A stretch of DNA of 64,000 nt from Culicoidibacter larvae (GTDB lineage: Bacteria > Bacillota_I > Bacilli_A > Culicoidibacterales > Culicoidibacteraceae): assembly GCF_005771635.1 (NCBI RefSeq), contig NZ_VBWP01000001.1, positions 62,001 through 126,000 on the forward strand, written 5' to 3'. Position numbers and translations under genes: made by a program. The notes under the pieces are model-generated. The model saw only the letters and a program-made list of their open reading frames with translations. It made no database searches and was not told the DNA's origin. Positions 51,870 through 60,381 of this stretch are shown piece by piece. Each line of letters begins with the position of its first letter. Within the stretch, counting starts at the first letter, position 1.

Positions 51870-53897
51870 CTATTTAAACAAGTTCCAGAAACCGTCATTG
51901 CTTTTGTTTTCTTCTTTTTCATCGTCTTCATCTTCAAATAAAAATGAATTACTTGTATTATTAATGTTTTTTAACTTATCAACAAATGATGATTTAGCTC
52001 CATATTTTATTGCTTCTTCTTCATTGCTTTCAGCAGTTATTTCTGCTTCTTGTCGCGAAACCTCAAGTAGTTCATCTAACTCTTCTCTACCTTGTTCGGT
52101 TGTCTCTTCAGAAGTATTATTTGTTACCTCCGTAAACATAGCTCTAACTCTATCTGCCTGATCTTTTTGATATTCATTTGCACTTTCACTAATGATATCA
52201 TCTTCAGAATCATCATTTAATAATGTTTGCCAATTTAGGAGTTCATCTTTTTTCTCTTCCTTTTCATTCCCAAAATCATAGATTGTATTATAAATTGAAT
52301 TTGGTTTCTCTTCAGTAGCTTCAATTGTTTTTACAAACTTCTCTCCAGCTTCTAGCACTTCTGCAGGAACTTCAACTTCTTCCCCGTCATTATAATAAGA
52401 CTCATAGATTGAATTATAGGTAGTTTCGAGATTTAACTCTGTTGTTTTAAATAAGTCATCTTCTTCAATGGCATCTTCTACTTTTATAATTGGCTCGTCA
52501 TTATTTATGTGTTCTTGAACTTCATTAAACAATTCTTCGCTTTCAGTTGAAGTTGGTGTATGACTATCATTTCCATAATTAGCATTATAAACAAAGTGAA
52601 ATGTATTTGTAATATCTAACTCATTTTCGGATTCTTCTGATTTGTTCTCTTCTATTAAATCAGTTACTTCTTCTTCACCTTCAAGTTTTAAATTGTCAAA
52701 AAAGCTTATGTCTAATCCTGCAAACTTTGTTTCTAAATCATCACTTAGTTCAATTTCTTCTCCATCATTTATCAGGAGTTTATCTGTAACTTCTTCAGCA
52801 GTTTCATCAAGTGTCTCATGCTCAATAGCAGATGCTTGTTCTTCGGTATTAACTACTTTATCAATTTTTTCAACATCTTTATGTTCGATGTTATTATTTT
52901 CTTCCTCTAATTGAATAACTTCTTCTCTATCAGCTTCTGTTTCAATTTGAGTATTCTCTTCAGGAGAAGCGTCAATATTTATTGCCTCTGTATTTAAAGC
53001 CTCGACAACTATATCATTATTCGCTTCTAAGCTAACCACATTATTTAGCGCAAGATCATTTGATTCTTCTGCTACATCATCTGTGGCATGTTTATCAATC
53101 TTAATTGTTACCTCATAGTAACTATCATTCTCTTGTTCATTGATTTCAGCCTTATGTCCAAATTTTTCAATTGTTTTCAATGATTTTTTTACTGTATTAA
53201 TTGCTAATCTAACATCATTAGCATAGCCTTTAATTCTTACTTTAGTTTTTACATCTTTAACATTCTTAGTATGCGAAAGTTTTTCCTCAATAATTCTTTC
53301 CGTTTCTGCTACAGTTAAATTATCTTTAATAATTTTCTCTAACATTACCGAGCGAGCAGCGTCAGTCTCAAATTTAAGCAAGGCTCTGGCATGTCTTTCA
53401 GAAATACTTTTATCTTTTAATGCATCTTGGATGTCTTCTGGAAGTTGCAACAAGCGCATTTTATTTGCAATTGCTGACTGCGACTTACCTACCATTTTTG
53501 AGACTTCATCCTGAGTTAAATTTAATAAGGTTGCTAATCTCTGATATGATTTTGCTTCCTCAATTGGATTTAAATCCTCGCGTTGGATATTTTCTATGAC
53601 AGCTAATACTGCAGAATCCTTCGCTTCTAGATCTTTTATAATAACTGGGATTACTTCAAGTCCAGCTATTTTTGACGCACGAAAACGACGCTCTCCAGCA
53701 ACAATTTCATACATATTTTCTCCTGCAGTTCGTACAACAATTGGTTGAATAAGACCATATTGTTCAATTGATTCTGCAAGTTCCTTTAATGATTCTTCTT
53801 CAAATGTTGTTCTTGGTTGATATCTGTTAGCAACAATCTGATTTATTTCTATTGTAGTAATGATCTCTTCTTTATCTTTTCTATTAAATAAAGCCAT
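51870..53897 (-). CDS. noc: Nucleoid occlusion protein Noc with long acidic C-terminal extension
   Basis: Noc is a ParB paralog that binds ATTTCCCGGGAAAT and, in the CTP-bound state, the membrane, blocking division over the nucleoid. This protein has 675 residues, over twice the usual 280. The ParB-type domain (about 10-105, with GERRFRAS), HTH and dimer region end near 270. Gln140 and Lys146 in KSQSAIANK hold the two positions that distinguish Noc from ParB. The remainder is acidic and low in hydrophobics, with repeated aromatic motifs: NTFHFVYNANY (431-441), TYNSIYESYY (493-502) and NSIYNTIYDF (533-542), ending DGFWNLFK. The N terminus MALFNRKDKEE may be the amphipathic membrane helix. Its place next to rsmG supports the name. 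Confidence 0.92.
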   Translation of the reverse strand: MALFNRKDKEEIITTIEINQIVANRYQPRTTFEEESLKELAESIEQYGLIQPIVVRTAGENMYEIVAGERRFRASKIAGLEVIPVIIKDLEAKDSAVLAVIENIQREDLNPIEEAKSYQRLATLLNLTQDEVSKMVGKSQSAIANKMRLLQLPEDIQDALKDKSISERHARALLKFETDAARSVMLEKIIKDNLTVAETERIIEEKLSHTKNVKDVKTKVRIKGYANDVRLAINTVKKSLKTIEKFGHKAEINEQENDSYYEVTIKIDKHATDDVAEESNDLALNNVVSLEANNDIVVEALNTEAINIDASPEENTQIETEADREEVIQLEEENNNIEHKDVEKIDKVVNTEEQASAIEHETLDETAEEVTDKLLINDGEEIELSDDLETKFAGLDISFFDNLKLEGEEEVTDLIEENKSEESENELDITNTFHFVYNANYGNDSHTPTSTESEELFNEVQEHINNDEPIIKVEDAIEEDDLFKTTELNLETTYNSIYESYYNDGEEVEVPAEVLEAGEKFVKTIEATEEKPNSIYNTIYDFGNEKEEKKDELLNWQTLLNDDSEDDIISESANEYQKDQADRVRAMFTEVTNNTSEETTEQGREELDELLEVSRQEAEITAESNEEEAIKYGAKSSFVDKLKNINNTSNSFLFEDEDDEKEENKSNDGFWNLFK

Positions 53898-53915
53898 TGT
53901 ATTTCCTCCTGATTT

Positions 53916-54620
53916 CTATAGTGGGTTCTTCTTTATTTTTGAAAATAATCTTGGGTATTTTCCCGGAGATTTTTTTATTTTAGTAATAATATGAATAACA
54001 CGTTTACTTTCATCAAATGGTAAGTGGAATTCAATCGTTTCACTGAGTTCCGCACCAAGCACTTTACATGCATTTTTTGACTCAATAAGTTCGTTTATTC
54101 CATCTGCTCCTTTTAAAGCAATAAATCTACCACCGATTTTAACAAATGGAATGCATAATTCACTAAGAACATTCATTCGTGCAACTGCTCTTGCAGTTAC
54201 AATATCATACTCTTCTCTATGTTCTTTAATAAAGTCCTCTGCTCTTGCATGATATAACTCAACGTTGGTAAGCCCTAATTTATTTACAACTTCATTTAAG
54301 AATACTATTCTCTTATTCAGTGCATCAACTACTGATATTTGTAAGTTAGGAAAAACAATCTTTAATGGAATGATTGGAAAGCCTGCACCACTACCAATAT
54401 CACAAATCTTAAATTCATTATTTAAATCAATATATTTTCCTAAAACAATCGAGTCATAGAAATGCTTCCAATATACTTCTTTTTTTTCGGTAATTGCAGT
54501 AAGATTCATTTTAGTGTTCCACTCAACGAGTAAATCATAATAATCCGTGAATTGTTTGAGTTGTTTATCCGTTAAGTCTGGATATATTTCTTTAAGGACA
54601 AAATCATAATTGTTATTCAA
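53916..54620 (-). CDS. rsmG: 16S rRNA (guanine527-N7)-methyltransferase RsmG (GidB)
   Basis: A 234-residue SAM-dependent methyltransferase for G527 of 16S rRNA. Motif I is [17 protein letters not shown], followed by [14 protein letters not shown] and the conserved HARAED...[10 protein letters not shown]. The start is a TTG at 54620: GGAGG sits 7 bases upstream and no suitable ATG exists. It is 18 bases before noc. A perfect Noc site lies within its 5' untranslated region, 15 bases upstream of the start codon. Confidence 0.96.
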   Translation of the reverse strand: MNNNYDFVLKEIYPDLTDKQLKQFTDYYDLLVEWNTKMNLTAITEKKEVYWKHFYDSIVLGKYIDLNNEFKICDIGSGAGFPIIPLKIVFPNLQISVVDALNKRIVFLNEVVNKLGLTNVELYHARAEDFIKEHREEYDIVTARAVARMNVLSELCIPFVKIGGRFIALKGADGINELIESKNACKVLGAELSETIEFHLPFDESKRVIHIITKIKKSPGKYPRLFSKIKKNPL

Positions 54621-54635
54621 ATTTTCACCTCCGAT

Positions 54636-54649
54636 ATTTCCCGGGAAAT
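54636..54649. promoter_or_regulatory. Noc-binding site 2
   Basis: ATTTCCCGGGAAAT between the rsmG-noc promoter and the rsmG ribosome site, so Noc bound here might also autoregulate its operon. Confidence 0.8.
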
Positions 54650-54669
54650 ATTTTATTGAACTATCTTAT

Positions 54670-54698
54670 ATTTTACACTTTTATTACCTATATATCAA
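54670..54698 (-). promoter_or_regulatory. Promoter of rsmG-noc-parA-parB
   Basis: Minus-strand TTGATA (54698-54693) and TAAAAT (54675-54670), 17-base spacer. Confidence 0.6.
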
Positions 54699-54720
54699 CT
54701 TTATACCATAAAAAAGCAAT

Positions 54721-54747
54721 AAAAAAAGGCTTGCAAATTTGCAAACC
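54721..54747 (-). terminator. Terminator after the peroxiredoxin gene
   Basis: Short stem 54728-54737 with 54738-54747 (one G-U in minus-strand RNA, loop formed by the central AAATTT) followed by seven T. Confidence 0.72.
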
Positions 54748-54760
54748 AATTTATATCTGA

Positions 54761-55333
54761 TTAGTCCTCTAATAATTTTTCTCCTGGAGTCCAGCCACAA
54801 GGCGCCAAACCACCGCTTTGGAATGCTTCCAAAAGTCTAATTACTTCATCAACATTTCTACCAACATTATTGTCATTAATTGTAGAGTGTACTAATTTTC
54901 CTTCTGGATCAATAATGAATAATCCACGAAGAGCAATTCCTTCTTCTTCAATTAAAACACCGTATGCTTCTGAAACTTGATGATTAGCATCTGAAGCCAT
55001 AGGATGTTTTATTTTCCCAAGTGCTGGAGTATTAGTCCAAGCTAAATGTGAATATTCAGTATCTGTTGAAACAGCAATTACTGAAGTGTTTAATTTTTCA
55101 AACTGCTCATTAGCATCGCTCATGGCTTTGATTTCTGTAGGACATACAAAAGTAAAATCTTTTGGATAGAAGTATAATACTGTCCATTTTCCATTATCTA
55201 AGTTTTCTTGTAATGAAACATTACCAAAACTTCCATTAGGCAATAATGCCAACATTTCAAATTTTGGAGCAGGTTTTCCTACTCTTGCTAATTGAATATA
55301 GTATTCATTTTCGTTATTGCATTCACAGCACAT
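54761..55333 (-). CDS. Typical 2-Cys peroxiredoxin (AhpC/TSA family)
   Basis: A 190-residue thiol peroxidase. The peroxidatic Cys is in DFTFVCPTEIKAMSD and the resolving Cys in GGLAPCGWTPGEKL at the C terminus, so it works as an AhpC-like dimer reducing H2O2 and organic peroxides. The N terminus MCCECNNENE carries three extra Cys, unusual for the family. GGAGG is 9 bases before the ATG. It lies 24 bases downstream of dps in a peroxide-stress operon under a Fur/PerR-type box. No AhpF is present. Confidence 0.95.
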   Translation of the reverse strand: MCCECNNENEYYIQLARVGKPAPKFEMLALLPNGSFGNVSLQENLDNGKWTVLYFYPKDFTFVCPTEIKAMSDANEQFEKLNTSVIAVSTDTEYSHLAWTNTPALGKIKHPMASDANHQVSEAYGVLIEEEGIALRGLFIIDPEGKLVHSTINDNNVGRNVDEVIRLLEAFQSGGLAPCGWTPGEKLLED

Positions 55334-55357
55334 AATTTAATTCCTCCAATTAATATA

Positions 55358-55792
55358 TTATTTTAAATATGAAGTAAGCATCCAGTGTAATTTTTGATAC
55401 TCACCAGTATAACCAATAAACATGTCGTTTGTAACTGAGTCATCTGCTTCCTCAGCAAGAACTGCTAATTCTTTCGAATCTTTGATTAATTGTTCAATAT
55501 CTGCTATTAAAATTTCAACAGCAAGAATTCCATTTACATCTTTATCATAACGTTCTGAAATAGTAGATAATTCTAACACTTCTTTTAAATTTGCAACCGG
55601 ATATTCATTAACAGATAACAAGCGCTCAGCTACATCATCAATAATATCCGCTGTTTGATCATAAATCTCTTCAAATTTTTCATGTAATGAAAAAAATTGA
55701 TGACCTTTTACGTACCAATGTAAGTTATGAACTTTCATGTACATCACTGTTTGGTTGGCTAGAAACACGTTCATCTTTTGATATAAATTCAT
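55358..55792 (-). CDS. dps: Dps-family ferritin-like protein
   Basis: A 144-residue four-helix protein that oxidises and stores iron using H2O2, protecting DNA. The Dps ferroxidase residues are at subunit interfaces in VHNLHWYVKGHQFFSLHEKFEEIYDQTADIIDDVAERLL. ATG 55792 has GGAGG 7 bases upstream; the frame runs to 55846 through the promoter and is not believed. First gene of the dps-peroxiredoxin operon, beside the perR-like gene, with a perfect 7-1-7 inverted repeat at the promoter. Confidence 0.94.
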   Translation of the reverse strand: MNLYQKMNVFLANQTVMYMKVHNLHWYVKGHQFFSLHEKFEEIYDQTADIIDDVAERLLSVNEYPVANLKEVLELSTISERYDKDVNGILAVEILIADIEQLIKDSKELAVLAEEADDSVTNDMFIGYTGEYQKLHWMLTSYLK

Positions 55793-55809
55793 TTCTTTTC
55801 CTCCTGATT

Positions 55810-55824
55810 TTGTAATGATTACAA
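55810..55824 (-). promoter_or_regulatory. Fur/PerR-type 7-1-7 box at the dps promoter
   Basis: TTGTAATGATTACAA is a perfect 7-1-7 inverted repeat agreeing at 13 of 15 positions with the PerR consensus TTATAATnATTATAA. It covers the predicted transcription start just downstream of the -10, a classic repressor position. Confidence 0.72.
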
Positions 55825-55828
55825 TATT

Positions 55829-55857
55829 ATAATAAACCCAATTCAATGTTTTGTCAA
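55829..55857 (-). promoter_or_regulatory. Promoter of dps-peroxiredoxin
   Basis: Minus-strand TTGACA (55857-55852) and TATTAT (55834-55829) with a 17-base spacer. Confidence 0.8.
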
Positions 55858-55866
55858 GAATTATAC

Positions 55867-56292
55867 TTACGTATTTTTACAATCCGGACATAATCCTTTA
55901 AATTGAATATTTTTTTCTGTAATTTCAAATCCACTCAAATCTTTACTTATTTGATCATCAATTTTTAAATCAACATCAAATATTTTTTGACAACTCTCAC
56001 ACTTAAAGTGTCCATGTGTTGTTTGCTGATAAATATCATATCTTAATTCATTCAAATCAATCCCTAGTGCTTCAATTATTTTATGCTCAATGAATAAATT
56101 TAGTGTATTATATACTGTTGTTTTTGAAAGCGATGGAATGTAGGGATGTAATTCATCATAAATCATTCCTACACTTGGATGATTATGATTTTTGTAGAAA
56201 TATTCCAATATTCGAACCCGAGCATATGATGGTCTAATTTCTTTTTCTCTTAGTATTTGCTCAATTTCGCTTCTGCTTGGGATGGTCCGCAT
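55867..56292 (-). CDS. perR: Fur-family peroxide regulator, PerR-like
   Basis: A 141-residue Fur-family repressor. The DNA-binding half includes RPSYARVRILEYFYKNHNHPSVGMIYDELHPYIPSLSKTTVYNTLNLF; the structural zinc site has two CxxC motifs (CESC and CPDC). The regulatory metal ligands seen in PerR have counterparts in RYDIYQQTTHGHF (Asp, two His) and FDVD. The neighbours dps and peroxiredoxin, with a matching box between, make peroxide sensing the best guess; Fur or Zur cannot be excluded. ATG 56292 has a GGGGG site; a TTG at 56301 is less likely. Confidence 0.85.
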   Translation of the reverse strand: MRTIPSRSEIEQILREKEIRPSYARVRILEYFYKNHNHPSVGMIYDELHPYIPSLSKTTVYNTLNLFIEHKIIEALGIDLNELRYDIYQQTTHGHFKCESCQKIFDVDLKIDDQISKDLSGFEITEKNIQFKGLCPDCKNT

Positions 56293-56361
56293 ACAAGGCA
56301 ACCCCCTTTTCTATATTCTTTTTTCATTATACTACATTTCAAGGTTACATTGCCAGTGAAC

Positions 56362-58248
56362 CTATCTATTTTTTATATATATAGACAACATGCTAATATC
56401 TACAGGATTCACTCCAGATACTCGAGAAGCTTGCCCTAATGTAATTGGTTGAATCTCTTTTAGTTTTTGTCGTGCCTCTAAGGCTAAGTTAGGTACTAGA
56501 TTATAATCGATATTTTGAGGTATCTTTTTCTTCTCGAGTTGTTTAATTCTATCAACTTGATTTTTTGCTTTTCTGATATAACCGTCATACTTTATTTGTA
56601 TTTCAATTTGTTGTTGAATTTCTTCTTTAACATTATCAAGTTTTATTCTAGTATATATTTCATACTCCTGCATTATTTTTAATAAATCAATTGCGTTTTT
56701 GTATGATAGTTCCGGCCTCTTCATAAGATCGTATAAACTGATTCCGTCCTTTAACTTACTTGAACCAATATTACTTAAATATTCATTTATTTTGATCTTT
56801 GTCGTTATTTTAATTGTTTTTATTTTTTCAATATATTCATTTATAGTAGCACATTTTTTTTGGAATTCAATATATTGTTCATCTGATATTAGTCCTATTT
56901 CATGTCCTATTTTTCTTAATCTTAAATCAGCATTATCATGTCTGAGCAATAATCTATATTCCGCACGTGATGTTAATAATCTATAAGGTTCATCGGTACC
57001 TTTAGTAACTAAATCATCAATTAATACCCCAATATAGGCTTCATCTCTACTTAAAATTAATGACTCTTTATTTTCAATTTGCAATGCTGCGTTAATACCG
57101 GCTATCAAACCTTGACCTGCAGCTTCTTCATAACCACTTGTTCCATTTATTTGTCCTGCAGAAAATAGTCCAGATATTTTTTTTGTTTCTAGACTTGGCC
57201 AGAGTTCGGTTGGAATAATTGCATCGTATTCAATTGCATATCCATACTTAATTATTTCGCAACGTTCTAATCCAGGAACAGTACGAATAAACTGATTTTG
57301 AATATCATTTGGTAAACTTGTCGAAAGACCTTGCAAATATATACTATCCGTATGTAGACTTTCTGGTTCCAAAAAAATTTGATGTCTTTCTTTGTCAGAA
57401 AAACGAACTAATTTATCTTCAATTGATGGACAATATCTAGGACCTTTCCCCTCGATTAAACCAGAGTACATTGCAGACTTGTCAATATTATTATTAATAA
57501 TTTCATGAGTTTCTTTATTTGTATATGTTAAATAGCAAAGTTCTTGAATGTTTTTGTTAGCGGAAATATTATCAAAAGAAAAGTTTCTTTTGATTGAATC
57601 ACCAGGTTGAGGAGTAGTCTTCGTAAAATCTATACTATCTCTTTTAACTCGAGCAGGAGTTCCGGTTTTTAATCTAAATAAATTTATTCCTAACTCACGT
57701 AAGTTATTCGAAAGGCTTGCCTTTGTTGGTTGACCTCCTGGGCCACCTTCTTTCTTCGTATGACCAACTAAGATATGTGAATGCATATATGTTCCAGTTG
57801 TTAGCACTACTTTTTTAGCCTTTATTTCTCTGCCGTCAGCAAGTAGTACTCCATGAATCTTATTATCCTTAACTACTAATTTATCAACAAATGCCTCAAT
57901 AATTGAGAGATTTTCTTGATTTTCTAATATTTCAATCATTCTTTTAGGATATTCAATAACATCAGCTTGTGCGCGAAGAGACCAAACTGCCGGTCCTTTA
58001 CTTAAATTCAACATTTTCATTTGAATATTTGTTTGATCGGCTACTTTTCCCATAACACCACCTAAAGCATCAATTTCTCTAACTACAATACCTTTAGCTG
58101 GCCCACCAATAGATGGGTTACATGGCATATGTGCAATCATTTTTTTATTAGAGGTTATCATTGCAACTTTATGTTGCATTTTTGCAGCAGCAATGGCTGC
58201 CTCACAACCAGCGTGACCACCACCAACTACAATTATTTCATATTCCAT
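56362..58248 (-). CDS. mnmG: tRNA uridine 5-carboxymethylaminomethyl modification enzyme MnmG (GidA)
   Basis: A 628-residue FAD enzyme that acts with MnmE to modify U34 of several tRNAs. The FAD motif EIIVVGGGHAGCEAA is at 4-18; catalytic Cys in MPCNPSIGGPAKG; GGRPT-like GGPGGQPTKAS region, and the C-terminal helical domain binding MnmE (ITLGQASRVSGVNPVDISML). It follows mnmE closely with a Noc site between, as in other Firmicutes origins. Confidence 0.98.
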   Translation of the reverse strand: MEYEIIVVGGGHAGCEAAIAAAKMQHKVAMITSNKKMIAHMPCNPSIGGPAKGIVVREIDALGGVMGKVADQTNIQMKMLNLSKGPAVWSLRAQADVIEYPKRMIEILENQENLSIIEAFVDKLVVKDNKIHGVLLADGREIKAKKVVLTTGTYMHSHILVGHTKKEGGPGGQPTKASLSNNLRELGINLFRLKTGTPARVKRDSIDFTKTTPQPGDSIKRNFSFDNISANKNIQELCYLTYTNKETHEIINNNIDKSAMYSGLIEGKGPRYCPSIEDKLVRFSDKERHQIFLEPESLHTDSIYLQGLSTSLPNDIQNQFIRTVPGLERCEIIKYGYAIEYDAIIPTELWPSLETKKISGLFSAGQINGTSGYEEAAGQGLIAGINAALQIENKESLILSRDEAYIGVLIDDLVTKGTDEPYRLLTSRAEYRLLLRHDNADLRLRKIGHEIGLISDEQYIEFQKKCATINEYIEKIKTIKITTKIKINEYLSNIGSSKLKDGISLYDLMKRPELSYKNAIDLLKIMQEYEIYTRIKLDNVKEEIQQQIEIQIKYDGYIRKAKNQVDRIKQLEKKKIPQNIDYNLVPNLALEARQKLKEIQPITLGQASRVSGVNPVDISMLSIYIKNR

Positions 58249-58268
58249 TATATTACTCCCTTACAAAT

Positions 58269-58282
58269 ATTTCCCGGGAAAT
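58269..58282. promoter_or_regulatory. Noc-binding site 3
   Basis: ATTTCCCGGGAAAT in the short gap between mnmE and mnmG. Confidence 0.8.
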
Positions 58283-58283
58283 A

Positions 58284-59645
58284 TTATTTTCCTAAACAAA
58301 ATTTACTAAACAACTCATCTAGTAATTCATCTTTCACTGAATCTCCAAGGATCTCTCCTAAATAATCCCAAGCATTTTTTATATCAACCTCTGCAATATC
58401 AATAGGCATTCCTAATTTGACATTATTTATTGCAGATTTTAGACTTTTTTTCGACTCTTTTAGTAAGTGTATATGTCTTGAGTTTGATAAATATGTAAGA
58501 TCTTTATTTCCTATTTTATTTAGTTGAAATAGTTTTTTTATTTTGTTATTTAGTTCTTTAAATCCAACATCATTTAATGCTGATATTTTTAAAATATTAT
58601 TACTTTCTATTGTTACGTAGTTTATTTTTTGTTCTAAATCTGATTTATTTACTAAAACAATATGATTTTTATTTTTCACTTTATTATATAAATCAATATC
58701 TTCTTCTGTGAGCTCTTCATTTCCATTCAAAACAAATAATATTAGCTCTGCTTCATCTATCATTTTTTTTGATTTTTCAATTCCAATTTCTTCGATTACA
58801 TTATCTGTTTTTCTTATTCCAGCAGTATCAATTAAATGTAAGACAATTCCACCAATTTTTATTTCACCTTCGACAATATCACGTGTTGTTCCTTCAATAT
58901 GGGTTACAATTGCTTTATCTTCTTGTAATAAATTATTCAATAAACTTGATTTACCAACATTTGGGCGACCAATAATCGCTGTTTTTATTCCTTCTCTAAT
59001 TACTTTACCGGTTTTTGAGGCTTCTAGTATTATATCCATTTCATTTATTATTTCTTCCATTTTCGGAAATAAATCTGTATTAGTCATTTCAATTACATCA
59101 TCATATTCTGGGTAATCTATATTAACTTCTATGTGTGCTATAATGTCCAATATTTTTTCTCTTAGTGTTTTTATTAATAATGATAATTTTCCATCTAAAC
59201 CTTTATTTGCTAATACCAGTGATTCTTCTGTTTTTGAATGAATAATATCCATTATTGATTCAGCTTGTACTAAATCAATTCTTCCATTTAGAAAAGACCT
59301 TTTTGTAAACTCACCTGGTTCAGCGATTCTTGCTCCTTGATTTAATACAATTTCTAATATTTTTTCAGTCGCATATATTCCACCATGACAATTTATTTCG
59401 ATAATATCTTCCCGTGTATAGGTCTTAGGTGCTTTAAAAAGACTTACTAAAACTTCATCAACTATTGAATTCTCATCAGGATCAACAATCTTTCCGTAAT
59501 GAATTGTATGACTACTCTGTTCTGTCAGATTTTTAGTAAATATAGAATTTATTATTTCGATTGATTTACTCCCGCTTATTCGTATTATTGAAATAGCTGA
59601 TTCACCAAATGCAGTTGAAATCCCTGCAATAGTATCTTCAAACAT
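58284..59645 (-). CDS. mnmE: tRNA modification GTPase MnmE (TrmE)
   Basis: A 453-residue GTPase. The N-terminal formyl-THF-binding domain opens MFEDTIAGISTAFGESAISIIRISG; the G domain has GRPNVGKSSLLN, the GTTRD switch I, DTAGIRKT and NKSD; and the protein ends with the catalytic FCLGK motif (C-x-G-K). It dimerises and works with MnmG on tRNA wobble uridine. ATG 59645 is 9 bases from AAAGG; an ATG at 59654 abuts that site. It is followed by a Noc site and mnmG. Confidence 0.97.
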   Translation of the reverse strand: MFEDTIAGISTAFGESAISIIRISGSKSIEIINSIFTKNLTEQSSHTIHYGKIVDPDENSIVDEVLVSLFKAPKTYTREDIIEINCHGGIYATEKILEIVLNQGARIAEPGEFTKRSFLNGRIDLVQAESIMDIIHSKTEESLVLANKGLDGKLSLLIKTLREKILDIIAHIEVNIDYPEYDDVIEMTNTDLFPKMEEIINEMDIILEASKTGKVIREGIKTAIIGRPNVGKSSLLNNLLQEDKAIVTHIEGTTRDIVEGEIKIGGIVLHLIDTAGIRKTDNVIEEIGIEKSKKMIDEAELILFVLNGNEELTEEDIDLYNKVKNKNHIVLVNKSDLEQKINYVTIESNNILKISALNDVGFKELNNKIKKLFQLNKIGNKDLTYLSNSRHIHLLKESKKSLKSAINNVKLGMPIDIAEVDIKNAWDYLGEILGDSVKDELLDELFSKFCLGK

Positions 59646-59702
59646 ATTTATCATCCTTTGCCTTTTCTATATTATCATATTTTTACTATTTTTTGTTTGA
59701 AA

Positions 59703-59728
59703 AACCCTTGTTTTTTTAAACAAGGGTT
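59703..59728 (-). terminator. Terminator after khpB
   Basis: Perfect 11-bp stem (59703-59713 and 59718-59728), 4-base loop, T-tract on the minus strand; it ends the rnpA-yidC-khpB transcript. Confidence 0.82.
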
Positions 59729-59733
59729 GAATG

Positions 59734-60357
59734 TTATTTCAATTTAATAACTATATGTCTATCTGGTCCTTCACCAGCACTTTCTGTAGTAACGAATTTA
59801 TCATCCATAAGTGCTTCATGAATAATTCTTCTTTGATATGAATTCATTGGTCTTAGATCCATATCTTTTTTATATTTTGCTACCTTATGAGCAATTCTAA
59901 TTGCATACTGTATTAACTTATCATTATTATCTTTTCTATATCCTGAAACATCAACAAAAATATGTAAATTTTGATTTGGAAAATGATTTCTGATTATTTG
60001 ACTAATTAAGAATTGAATTGCTTGAAGTGTTTGTCCATCTTTTCCAATTATTAATCCATTTTGATTACTATTTATTTCTAATGTAATTCTGTCATTAACA
60101 AAAGTTCCTTTTACTTCAACTTGATCAATATCCATTTTAGTAAGAATTTCTGTCAAAAATACAATTATGTCATTAACAATATCATTTTTGGTTAAATATT
60201 CAATTGCTGCCGGTTTTGAACCCATTCCTAAAATTCCAGATTTTCCTTCATCTATAATAGTATAGATAAGTTCATCTTCATTAATACTATATTCTGTGAG
60301 TACCTGTTGAATTGCGTTCTCTATTGATTTTGATTCTATTTTTTTAAACTTAAGCAT
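59734..60357 (-). CDS. khpB: RNA-binding protein KhpB/Jag (EloR)
   Basis: A 207-residue protein with an N-terminal Jag domain (KFKKIESKSIENAIQQVLTEYSINEDELIYTIIDEGKSGILGMGSKPA), a KH domain (QNGLIIGKDGQTLQAIQFLISQI) and a C-terminal R3H domain (MNSYQRRIIHEALMDDKFVTTESAGEGPDRHIVI). In streptococci it partners KhpA and controls cell elongation through small RNAs. ATG 60357 is 9 bases from GAGGTG; a GTG at 60369 has no spacing. It is 24 bases after yidC. Confidence 0.95.
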   Translation of the reverse strand: MLKFKKIESKSIENAIQQVLTEYSINEDELIYTIIDEGKSGILGMGSKPAAIEYLTKNDIVNDIIVFLTEILTKMDIDQVEVKGTFVNDRITLEINSNQNGLIIGKDGQTLQAIQFLISQIIRNHFPNQNLHIFVDVSGYRKDNNDKLIQYAIRIAHKVAKYKKDMDLRPMNSYQRRIIHEALMDDKFVTTESAGEGPDRHIVIKLK

Positions 60358-60381
60358 ATTCCTACTCACCTCATATATTTT

